A DNA stretch of 64,000 nucleotides. It comes from Vanilla planifolia. Lineage: Eukaryota; Streptophyta; Magnoliopsida; Asparagales; Orchidaceae. Position numbers and translations under genes: made by a program. Shown here one piece after another: positions 50,930-62,500 of this stretch. The notes under the pieces were generated by a model that was not told where the DNA came from, ran no database searches, and saw nothing but the letters and a program-made list of their open reading frames with translations. The stretch is from the NCBI GenBank assembly GCA_023846275.1, contig JAIUJO010000300.1, positions 167,377 to 231,376 on the forward strand. Direction: 5' to 3'. The stretch's first letter is position 1. Each line of letters begins with the position of its first letter.

Positions 50930-51648
50930 TGCTGATGCCTCTTCTAAAATGCCTTCCTCCATCTTCAATACTATTAATTATAACTTCTTCTTTGTGTTGT
51001 TCTTCTCAACTAATTCTTCTTCTTTTCTCCTCTCCATTTCTAGCCCATTTGTCATCAGCTCACCCATCAAGTCATGTAATATCATCATGGAAATATTATT
51101 GGCTATCCTCATAAGAGTGGTCAATGGATCATAGTCTTTCAGTAAAATTTGAAGAATTTTCTTCACCTGTTCATTCATAGAAATTAGCTTTACCAAACTG
51201 ACAAGTGCATTATTAACATTAGTATATATTATAAATATGCTTTTAATGAATTCATTTTCAATCATCCTAAATAACTCATAATCATCCATTTATCATGTTT
51301 ATTTTATGTTTATTAACTAAAGAGTTTCCTTCATATGTTACCTCTAATTTAAATTCATTAACATTTACTACACAATGTAAAATATTTATAAACATATAAT
51401 TTATTTACACTTTATATTTTTCACTATTATCTGTTTCATAAAAAGCCTTAGGTACAAAAGTAGCTTGTGCATTCTTCGTAGTGAAAATCAAATGGAATTT
51501 GTATCAATTCTCACATTTCTCTATCAACTAATATTTAATGACTAACCATCTTAGTTTTTCAATAAAGATAAGAATCTTCAAAAAGTAGTGGTGGCCTAAT
51601 TGAAGATGCACCTTCCCCCAAACTCATTAAAGCATCAATTTGAGCCAT
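50930..51648 (-). pseudogene. gag: Ty1/copia gag remnant (UBN2-type)
   Basis: The ATG at 51,648-51,646 begins MAQIDALMSLGEG, followed by IRPPLFEDSYLY and KTKM. This is the usual copia gag N-terminus, with the invariant Trp codon turned into a stop. Further on, after frameshifts, come VNEFKLEVTYEGNSLVNK and then MDDYELFRM at 51,289. The last open part (51,289-50,978) has EQVKKILQILLKDYDPLTTL, MILHDLMGELMTNGLEMERR and a basic Lys-rich tail, matching the family's VRKILRSLPxSWxPKVTAI and LDELIGSLMTHExxMKR segments. The start lies only about 28 bp inside the 5' LTR edge. A Ser/Lys-rich segment continues to about 50,690 with no recognisable zinc knuckle. Dead copy. Confidence 0.85.
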
Positions 51649-51675
51649 GGAAGAAAGGGAGTTCACTATAGTACA

Positions 51676-53140
51676 AATTGAAGTGAAGTTTAATAAGGAG
51701 GTGGTAAACTACTAAGAATAAAATTTTAATTTCATATAAAATATTTCAAGAAATTATTTAAAATAATTTTAAATAAAGTTTAACAAAAATATAAAAGTGA
51801 TGTTTAATAAATTTTATTCTATTTTAAAACATATTAAGTTTTATAAAAGTGTGTAATTAGAAACTCAGCAATAATTATAAATGTATATAAGTAATTTTAA
51901 GTCATTAAGCTCATAAAATAAGCTTACGTTCATCCTAAATAAAACCTAAGAAAAAACAAACATAATATAAGCCTTTTGCCAAATGATGGATAAACTAAAC
52001 CCTTACAACAAACAAACAATAGAGACAAGCCATAGCAACTTTATAATGAAATCAATAAGATCGCTACAACAGCCTTACAACAAATGAAAATAAATGAAAA
52101 GTATTTAGTGACATAAAATCAAAATTAGTAGTAACAAAATCTTATGTTTAATGAAATGATTAAAAAGACACAAGTGTTTTAATTAAATTAAATAATAATA
52201 AAGAAATTGATTACTTGGTTGATTTTAGACAAAATATAATTTTAGCAAGTGAATGACAGAAAATGTGTAGAAGTGATAAAATGGTAATGGGTTGCTAACA
52301 ACTTTAATATTCTTGTTTGAAATGTTTTTATCACATCAAACTTTCTCCATCTAATTTAATACAAAAAATTATTATTTATAGGAAATTTGTAATGGTTAAA
52401 TGCACTTACCAAACATCCAATTTAGTCATTATAATTTTTGTAGATTTTGTAATATTTTAATTAGGATTTTAATAAAGAAATCTCTAAAGGTTCAAGACAA
52501 TTGTTAAATAGCCCTTGCATAGGAGCTGTTCGATCAAAATAACTACACGATCAGACAAATGCAATCAAATCCATGCCTTCAAAAATATGAAATAAATCTT
52601 GATCATTAGATCTGAATCACAATTTGATGTTAGGATTTAACATTTCGTGTAGACAAAATTTGAATTGTGTAATCGCAAAATTGCATGATTGGATGGCTAA
52701 TAGAATTACCACCTTTGAAAAATGTGATACGACGATTATCTTTCAATCACTAAATGCACGATCAGATGGTTCACATTACTCTCATAATTTTGGAGTTCAT
52801 TGTGCAAAAATGTTTGTGGTTTTAGTCCCATACTAGACATTTGTTCTATTATTTTCCTCTTATAAAGACTTTTGTAACCTTTATACATAGTTGAATAACT
52901 GGGTTGGCTACCCCTTACTAAGTCAAGGATTTAATCACTTATGTGACCTGCTGAATATACCTTATTTGATTTACGAAAGTGGGATTGATAACCCAATCCA
53001 AAATACAATGTTTTGGGATTGATTTATTAAAGCATTTGGTGTATTGAACCTTACTCAGAGTTTGTTGCCATTGAATTGTAGTGGTTCACTATAACAACCT
53101 AGTTGGTTTAGACATTAATTTCTTATATGAATGTGTTATT
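51676..53140 (-). repeat. 5' LTR of the gag-only element, outer end truncated
   Basis: This is a direct repeat of 48,660-50,213. It starts at its inner edge with AAATTGAAGTGAAGTTT (for TGTTGAAATGGGGTTT). Alignment is clear up to TTATATGAATGTGTTA at about 53,140, and then the last about 75 bp expected from the partner LTR cannot be found. The inner edge has lost its terminal TG, and no good match to the tRNA-iMet primer-binding site lies in the 28 bp before the gag ATG. Confidence 0.75.
52373..52380 (-). promoter_or_regulatory. TATA box in the 5' LTR
   Basis: The minus strand reads CCATTACAAATTTCCTATAAATA. This is the LTR that would have driven transcription of the element. Retention in both LTRs suggests the box was present at insertion. 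Confidence 0.6.
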
Positions 53141-53595
53141 CATTTAAATGACTTTTTTATTAATTAATTAATATTATTAACACATTTGTTTACAATAGAT
53201 TAATTAATGATTTCAAAAATATTATTATGATAAAATGATGGTCAAAAAAATCAAAGAGGATGGATAAAAAATATTAGAAACCTAAATATTATTCTAAGAT
53301 TAATTTGAATTTAATTTATGCTTGTTATAATAATAATTTTAATTAAACTTAACATTCTATTAAAATTAAAATCAAAATATCTAAAATAAAATTTAAAACT
53401 ATATCTCTTGGTGGTTTACCACTCCAACCAAAATGATTTTCATAAGATTTAATATTTGTACTTCTTCTTCCTTCAGTTCTACCATGAATATGAGTATCGT
53501 TGATTTAAAAGCTAAAAATTTACTTGGACAAATTTACTAAAATGTTAGGATTTGTTATCTTCAAAGAAAACATCATGACTAGGAGTTAATAATAT
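53141..53595. other. AT-rich spacer between the LTR and the TG array
   Basis: This sequence is neither TG array nor alignable to the partner LTR. Near 53,545-53,580 the minus strand has a CTTTGAAGATAACAAATCC stretch resembling the TTTGATGATAACAAACC stretch at 21.67 kb, so part of it may be another SIRE-like LTR fragment. Nothing else is recognised. Confidence 0.4.
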
Positions 53596-56500
53596 AACAC
53601 ATGTATATTTTTGTGCTTGTGTTTGTATTTATGTAGATGTGGCTATGCATGTACATGTGAATTCCTATGTGTGTAGATATGTGTTTCTATGTGTGTGCTT
53701 ATGTATATGATTGCATGCATTATGCAAATGTGCATTGTGTGCATGTGTGTGTGTGTGTATATGTGTGTAGGCTTGAATGTGTGTGTGTAAAGTGGTGTGT
53801 ATATGCATTTGTGTGTGTATGTATCAATATACATGTTTACATATGCACACAAGTTCATTTGTGTGGATGTATCTGGGTGTTTGTGCATCTGCATGTGTGT
53901 TCGTGTGCATGATTTGGATTTGTGTGCATGTGAGTGTATGTGTGCACTTGTGTGATTGTGCATGCATCTACATGTGTGAGAGTACTTTCTTATGTGCATG
54001 TGTGTGAGCATGTGTTTGCCTATGTGTATGTCTTTGCATATGATGTGTGTGCATATGTGTGTGTACACATGCATGTGTGTGCTCATCTTTTTGTGCAAAT
54101 ATGTGTGTGTATGTGCGCCTGTGTGGGTGTGCATGTGTGTGTGTTCATGTGTGCATGTATTTTTATGTATGCATGCATTTATGTGGTGGGTGTGTATATA
54201 TGTTTTTGTGTGCATCTACATATATGTGTGTGTGAGGTACATGTCCTCATGTGCACATGTGTGTGTGTGTGTTCATTAATATGGGTTCATGTGGGTGTTT
54301 GTGTGCATGCGTATGTATGTGTGCACAAGCACCTGTGTGTTTGTGTGTGTTTATATCTATGTTTGATTATGTAGAGTGCATGCGTGTCTTCATGCATGCA
54401 TGCATACATGTGTATGTGTGTGATTGTGTGTACATGATTATGTGTACATTTGTGCATATGTGAGTGCTTATGTGCACATTTTTATGTGCATGCATATATG
54501 CAAGTGTGTGTCTATGCATGTGTAAGTGTGCCTATGTGCATTTGTCATGGTGTGTGTGCTCATGCATGCAGGTGTGTGTGTGCATACTTGTATGCATATA
54601 TGTGTGTATGTGCATTGCTTGTACATTTATTTGTGCACATGCACATGTGTGGTAAGTGGATGTGCATGTTGTTTGCATGTATGGACATGTGTGAATGTGT
54701 GCATATGTGTGTGTGTATGTGTGTGCATATGTGAGTTTGTGATTATGCATGTGTTTGTGTGTAAGTGCTTGTGTGTGTGTATGCACCTATTTTTATTTAT
54801 TTGTACATGTATATGTGCATGTGTGTGTGCATGAACATATGTGTGCATGTAGCCTATGTATATGCCTGCATGTGTGTCTATAGACATGTGTGCATGCTTG
54901 TAGATGTGCATGTGTTGGTGGGTTTGTATGTATGGAGTTGTGTGTCTATGTGTAAGCATTTGTATGTTTATGCATTTGTGTATGTGCATGGTTATCTATA
55001 TGCATGCCTTCATGTCTTTATAGGCATGTGTGTGCGTGTCTGTGAGCATGTGTGTACAAGTGTGTGTGCACTTGTACATGCATGCATCCCTATGTGTGTC
55101 TCTATTTGTGCATGCATGTGTATGTGCATATATGTGTGAGTGTATATGGTATTATGTTTATGTGTATACGTTTGTTTGTTTATGTGTACACATATGTGCA
55201 TTTTAATGTGTGTGCATGTGTTTGTTCGTATGCTTATGTGTATGTGTGTGTGTTCTTTTGTGCGTGTATTTATGTGTTTGGGCATGTGTGCGAGCACGTG
55301 TGAATATGGATGTGTTTGTGTAGGTGTGTATTCTTTTTTGTGGGCAAGTTTTTATGTATTATTACATTTGTGTGCATGCATGTGTTTGTGTGCATGCATG
55401 TGAGTGTGCATGTATGCATGCTTGTGTGCATGTGTGTGTGAGTGTGCATGTATGCATGCTTGTGTGCATATGTGTGTGTGTGTTTGTGCATGTAGGTTTG
55501 CATCCATGTGCATGTGTGTGTGATTGTGTATGTGTGCTTATGCATGTGCATGTGAGTGTGTGTGAGTGTTTGTGTGTGTGTGTGTATTCTCTTGGAAATG
55601 CATGTGTGCTTGTTTGTGCATATGTGTTTTGTATGTGTCTACATAGGTATGTGTGTGTAAATGTGTTTTTATGCATTTGTGCCTATTAGTATGTTTGTAT
55701 TTGTACATGTGGGTGCATGGGAGCTTACCTACATGCATGTGTGTGGGTGTGTGTGTGCATAGGTGCACATGTACTCTTATTTAGCGATGTGTGGGTATGT
55801 ATATGTGTCAATGCAAGCATGTATGTGTGTGTGTGTGTGCATGGGTGCCGATGTGTGTGTCTCTATGTGCATTCATCTGTTTGTGTATATGTGTGTATGT
55901 ACATGTGTGTTTGTCTTTGAGCATGTGTTTGTGTGGATCTGTGTGTTAAGACAAGTGGGAGTATGAGTGCATCTATATAAGTGGGGACTTGCAGGAGTGT
56001 TTATGCATGTGCATGTACATTTGTGTGTACGTGTTCAAGTGCATGTGTGTGTATGTTGTCCATTTGCAATTTTGTGTGTATGGGTGCATGTGAAATTATG
56101 TGTGACTACATGGGTGCATGTGTGTGTGTGTGTTCATGCATTTTTGTGTGTGCCAATGTATGCGTGTGTGCATATGTGTATGTGTATGTGTGCATAGGCA
56201 TAAGTAATTATGGCTTTGTGCCTAGGTGTGTCTTTGTGTGTGAGTGTGTATGTGCTTGTGGGTATGCATGTGTTTATGTTGATGTGTTCATGTCTATGCA
56301 TGTGTGTGTGTACGTGTGAGTGTATGTGTGCGTGTATGCACCAGTGTGTTTGGGTGCATTTGTTTGTACATTTGCGAGTGTGTGCACATGTATGTATGTG
56401 TCTGTGTGTGCTCATATATGCATGTGTGCATTTGTGCATTGATGTTGTTTGCATGTGAATGTATGTGTGCTTCTATGTTAGTTTGAATGCTATATGTGTG

Positions 56501-59500
56501 TTGGTGCATGTGCATGTACATATGCATCTATGTATGTGTGCTTGTTTGTGTAAGTGTGTGTGTGTGTACATGTGTGTGATTGTGTGCTTGGTTATACTTA
56601 TGTATGTTTTGGTGCACATGTTTGTGTGCTTGTGTGTGTGTGTATGAGTGTGCTTGTGTTGTGTGCATGCATGTGTTTGTGCATGGGTGTGCATGTCTGT
56701 ATAAGTATGTGTGCATGCATACTTGTTTAAGTTTGTTTCCAAGTGTGTGTGTCCATAAATGTTTGCATGTGTTTGTGTGCGCATGTGTATAGAAGTGTGT
56801 GTGTTTGTATGTGTGCTTGTCTGTGTATGGGTGAATGCATGTGTACTTTGTGTGCATGAATTCATGTTTATGTGTGTGGTTATGTGTATGTGTTAATATG
56901 CATGTGTGCATGTGCATATTTTTCTATGCTTGAGTGTGCAATGAGTGGGTGCCAGTGTGCATGTGTGTGTTGTGCATACATGTGTGTAGGTTTATGGGTT
57001 AGGTGTGTGTGGGTGCATGTGCATGTGTGTGTGTGCACTTGTGTATATTTGCATGTGTGCATGTGTGTCCAAGTATTTGTGCATGCATTTTGCTATGCAT
57101 TTGTGTGAGTGTTTGTGTATGTATAAATGCATGCGTGTGTATGTGTGGGGGCATGTGTGGGCATGTGTATGTATAGATGTGTGCATACAGTGTAAACGTG
57201 TATGCGTTTGTGCCTATTACATGTGTATATGTGTGTGTCTCTATATGTGGGTTTGGGTATGTGCACACATGCATGTGCATGTGTGTGCATATATTTATAT
57301 ATGTTGGTGTGTGTGTGTGTGTATGATTATGTTTGTTCAAGTGTGTGTGTTCATTCGTTCCTATATGTGTGTCTATGTGTGTGTGCGAGGGTGTGTTTAT
57401 TGGTGTGTGTGTGTGTGTTCATGTGTGTACGTGTGTGCAAGTGTGTGTGTGTGTGTGTACACATTTGTGAGCACATCCTTGTCTATGTTTGTGTGTGTGT
57501 GTGTGTATAATTATGAGTTTGTTTTGTTATAAGTGCTTGCATATTTATGTTTGTGCAAGTATTTGTGGTGCATATGCTTGTGCACCTATGTTTATTGCAT
57601 TTATGTGTGTGCCTGTATGTGCATGTGCCTACTTGAGCATGTGTTTGAGTATGTTTGCCTACATAAACATACATGGTTTGTTCTTGTGCATGTTTGAGTG
57701 TTTTTTGCATTTGTGTGTGTATATATGTATTTCTTTTTGAACATGTGTGTGTGTGTGCATGTATTTGTATGCATACATATGTATGTGCATGCATAATTGT
57801 GTGAATGTGTGTGTTTACATGTGTGCACACATGTATGTGTGTGTGTGTGCATGCATACTAAAGCATGTGAATGTGTGTATGTTTGTGCATGTTTAGTTGT
57901 GGTTGTGTGTTCGTGCATGGGTTGTGTATGCACATGTGTATATGTGTGTGTGATCATGTATTTGTTTATTTCTATGCTTTTATGCTTGTGTTTATGTGTG
58001 CATGTATGTGTGTGAGTTTGCATACGTGTTTGTGTATGTATGCATGTGTGTGTACATGTGTGCATAACTAGATTTGGTTTTAGGTGTGCATGTGTGTGTG
58101 AAGTAATTCATGTGCACGTGTATGTGAATGTGTATGTGCAAATGAGCAAGAGTGTGCTGTCTATCTGAATGTGCACGTGTGTATATGTGTATAAGTGTGT
58201 GCATATGCATATGTATGTATTTGTATGTTCGTGTATGTGTGTTTGTGCACATAAGTCCATGTGCATGTGCATGCTTGCAAGTGTGGGTGCATGTGTGTCT
58301 TTGTGCACAAGAAAAAGTGTGTGTTTATGCTTGCATGTATGCACATGTATGTGTGTATGAACATGCATGCATGTGTTATGATTGTGTGTATGACTGTACA
58401 CATGTGCATTGTGGATGCATGATTTGGGTGCATATGTGTGTTTGTTTGCATGTGTGTATGTGTGCATATGTGTGTGTGTCTGTATGTATATGCGTGTGTG
58501 CATTCTTGTATATACATGTATGCATGTGCGTCTGTATGCATGTGTGCATGGAGGTGTGGGTGCATGTGTTTAAGTGTGTGAGTATGCATTTGTGTGTGTT
58601 TGTGTCTGCATGTGCCCATGTCAATGTCCATATGTGTGCATGTGTGTGTGTATGCATGTGTATATGTGTGAGCATGTTTATTAGGTTATGCATGTCTGTG
58701 CTTTTTTCTTGTACAATATGTGTTTGTATGATTTTGTATATATCTACATGGTTTCATGCACGTGTGGTTTGGAATGTGTGTGCATGTGAGTGTGTCTATG
58801 AATGGGCATGCATATATGTGACAATGCATGAGCATGTCCGTAGTGTTTATCAGTGTATGTGTGTAGGTTTGTGCATGTGCACATGTATGTACTGTGAATA
58901 TTTTTGTGAATGTTTATATGTGTGTAGGTGAGTTTATGCATATTTGTATATGTGCATGTGTATTCTTGTGCATGAGTGTGTGGCATGTGCATGTGTGTGT
59001 TTATCTACATATATATTTACAAGTGTGCATGTCTATTTTATGTGTTTCTGTATGTGCATGTGTGTGTGCACATGTGTGTCTTTATCTCAGTCTATATCTG
59101 TGTTTAAACATGTAAGTGTGCATTTGTGTGTGTGTATGTGTGCATGTGTGTGCACAAGTGTGAGTGTGTATGTGTGTGTGATCATGTGTGTATGCAAACA
59201 AGCATGTTTATGTATATGGTTGTGTTAGGGTGATTTTGTCTAGGTGTGCACGTGTCTGTGTGCATGTATGCACACTTTTGTTCTTGTGTGTGGGGGGAGT
59301 AGTGTTTGCATGGGTTTGTGTTGTGCATGTGTGTAAGCATATGTGTGTGTGTGTGCAAGTGTGTGTGTGCTCAAGCGCATGTGTATGTGCATTATATGAG
59401 CATGTGTGTGTGTATGCATGTGTGCCTACATGTGTTTGTGTGTACATGTATTTGTGTAGGTTCATCTATGTGTGTTCGTGCATGGATGTTTGGGAGTGTG

Positions 59501-62500
59501 TACGAGTGTAAATGTGTTCTTGTTCTCGCATGCATACATGTGCATGATTATGTGTATGCATGTGTGTTTGCATGCATTTGTGTATGTGTGTGCATATGTG
59601 TGTGTGTGTCTGCACTTATGTTTTGTGGGTATGTGCACATAAATGTGCTTCTATGCATGTATGCATGTGTGCGGGCCCACTTGCTTGTGTGTTCTTATCT
59701 TTTTTATTTGTGTGTTTGCATATGTTTGTATATGCATATATATGCATGTGCACATGCATGCATGAACATGTGTGTGTTTGTTCATGTGGGTTTTGTGTGT
59801 GTGCATGTGCATACATGTGTGTATATGTGTGTGTGTGTGTATATGGAGAGGGTGTGTGTTTGTGTGTGTCTATTTGTGTTTGAATGCTTGTGTGTGTCCA
59901 CATGTGCACGTGTGCATGCATCTTTTAAGTATATGCATGTGTGTGTGGCTGTCATTACTTGCATATGTATGTGTGTGTGTGTGTGCATGTGCATATACTT
60001 CGTGCATGTAGGTGCATGCAAGCATGGGTGTGCGTATGCTTGTGTATGTGTATGCATGTGCTTGTGTTTGAGCACATGTACATGCATGCATGCATGTGTA
60101 AAAGTGTGTGTATGTATGTGTGTGGGTATTTTTCATGTGTGTACATGTAAGTGTGTGTTTACTTGTGTGTGTGTGCATATGTTTGTGTGTGCATGTATGT
60201 TTGTATGCATATAGAAGTGCGTGTATGCATGCATGCTTGTGTGAATGTGTGTGTGTAAGAGCAAGCATTTATACTTGTGTGCATGCATGCGAGTGTGTGT
60301 GCATTTGTGTATGTGGTTGTGTGCATTTATCTAATTATTGGTGTGTGTACATGCATGTGCACTGGCTTGTGTGTGCATTATGTGTGTGTGGGTGATCATA
60401 TATGCATGCTGTCTATGCATATATGCATGTGTTTATGCATGCCTGTGTGTGTGTGCATGCATGTGTGTGTTTGGGTGTGTATGGGTGTGAGTGACAACAT
60501 TTGTTTTTGTGTGTGCTCGTGCATGTATGTGTGTCCATGTTTGTATGCTTGTGTGCAAGTGTGGCTACACATGCGTCTATGGGTGCATGTGTGTGTGCAT
60601 GTGTGGGCTCGTGTCTGTGTACGAGTGCACCTATTTGTGTGTGTGCTTGTGCATGTGTGCATGTTGGTGTTTATCTGTGTGTGTACACAAGCATATGTGG
60701 GTGTGTTTGTGTTTATTATTATACATGTGTGTGAGTGTGTGCATGTGCATTTTCAAGCATGTGTATGTTTGTGAACTTATGCATGTCATTGTGTGTGTAT
60801 TGTATATGAGTGTTCATATGTTTATGCATGCATCTGTGTAGGTACGTGCATGTGTGTGTGGCACATTTGTGGTTGGGCACATGTGCATCTTAGTGTGTGT
60901 TTACTCATGGGCATGTGTATGTGTATGATTATGCATAGGGCATATGTGTGTGCATGCATGCATGCTTGTGTTTGAGTGTGTGTGTTTGTGTGCATGTTTT
61001 TGTGCCTGTGTGCATGTGTGTGTGGGTGCATTTATGTGTACCTACATATGCATGTGTGGGTTCATGTGGCATTTGTGTGTGCATGTATATGAGTGTGCAT
61101 TTCAATGCATGTGCATTCTTATGTGTTTTTTGTATGTTTGTGTGTGTGTCTATGTATGTGTCTTTGAATCTTCATGCATTTATGTATGTGCACATATGTG
61201 TGTATATGTGTCTGTGTGTGCATGTACATGAGTATGTAATTTGTATATATGTGTGTGATCGCATGTGTATGCGTTCATGTGTGTCTACACATATGGGTGT
61301 GTGTGAGGGTGTTTATGTGTGGGTTTACATATGTGTGTGTCTGTGTGTGCACACATGTGTTCTTGCATATGTCCTTGGTACATGTTCTTGTTGTGTGTGT
61401 ATGTGTCTATGTATGTGTGTGCACGTGCACATGTGTATATGCATATGTGTGAGCATGCATGTGTTTCTACATGTCTATGTGTGTGGGTGCATGTGTGCAT
61501 GCATTTATGTGTGTGTGTGTGCTCATGCATGAGTGGTGCATATGTGTATGCATATATATGTGTGTGTATAAGCATGCATGTGTGTTTGTGCTTACAAGTG
61601 TTTACATTGACATATGCTTGTGCTTGCATTTTAGTGTGCATGTTTGTTTATGTGTATGTGTATGTGTATATGCATATCTGTGTTTATCCATATATGTGTG
61701 TGGTGTGTGTGCATGTAGGTTCATGCATACATGATTTTGTGTATGTATGTATGTGTGCACACATGCATGATTGCATGTATTTGTGTGCATAAGTGTGCAT
61801 GTGTGTGTGCATGTATGTGTGCATGCATGAGAGCCTATATGTGTGTGTGCATGTGCATATTGTAGTTCATATGATAGTGCATTTGTGTGCATGTGCTTGG
61901 GTGTTCATATACTTATACTTGCACAAGCATAGGTGTGTGTGTGTGTATGTGCATGTGTAGTTATGTGTGTGTGTGTGAGTATGCATGTGTGTCTCTATGT
62001 CCAGACAGGTGTGTGTGACTGTACATAGATTTGTGTATGCATGGATGGGGTGTGGTGCACAAGCGTATGTCAACGTCTGTGTATGTGTGTTCATGTCTAC
62101 ATGTGTGTGCATGTTTGTGTTGATGTGTGCATGTGTTCATGTGTATGTGTGGATGCATTTATGTGTGATGATTTGTGTACGTGTTTGTGTGCTGCATGTG
62201 AGTATGCAGATATTTTATTGTGTGTTCACTTGTTTGCATGTGTATTCACATGTGTTCATGTGTGTGTGTGCATGTGGCCTCTATATGTGCATGCATCTAT
62301 GTATGCTCACATGTGTTTGTGTATGCAAGTGTGTGTGTCAGTGCATGCTGGTGTGTATATGTGTGTGTGTATGCATATATGCATGCAGGCATATGTCCAT
62401 GTATGGAAACGTGTGTGTGTGTCTGTTTGTGTATCCATGCATGCAAGTGTTCTTGTATGTGTGTGGGGGTGGGTGGATGCATGTGCATGTGTTGTGCATG

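Larger units (their letters stand above)
48660..53140 (-). mobile_element. Gag-only copia-type LTR retrotransposon in the TG array
   Basis: Two direct repeats of about 1.5 kb (48,660-50,213 and about 51,676-53,140) flank an internal region of only about 1.46 kb. That region carries a minus-strand gag remnant and no protease, integrase, RT or RNase H. The left LTR is bounded by inverted TGTTGAA (48,660-48,666) and TTCAACA (50,207-50,213). TG-array sequence lies on both sides, so the element inserted into that array. The layout matches non-autonomous gag-only LTR elements (TR-GAG type) or a pol-deleted SIRE-like element. LTR-to-LTR similarity is moderate, so the insertion is old. No target duplication is recognisable because the right end is truncated. 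Confidence 0.75.

Noticed and set aside
50978-51289. A host gene on the minus strand (103-codon frame)
   Set aside because: The sequence follows the copia gag (UBN2) family and lies between two LTRs, so it is a transposon fragment.
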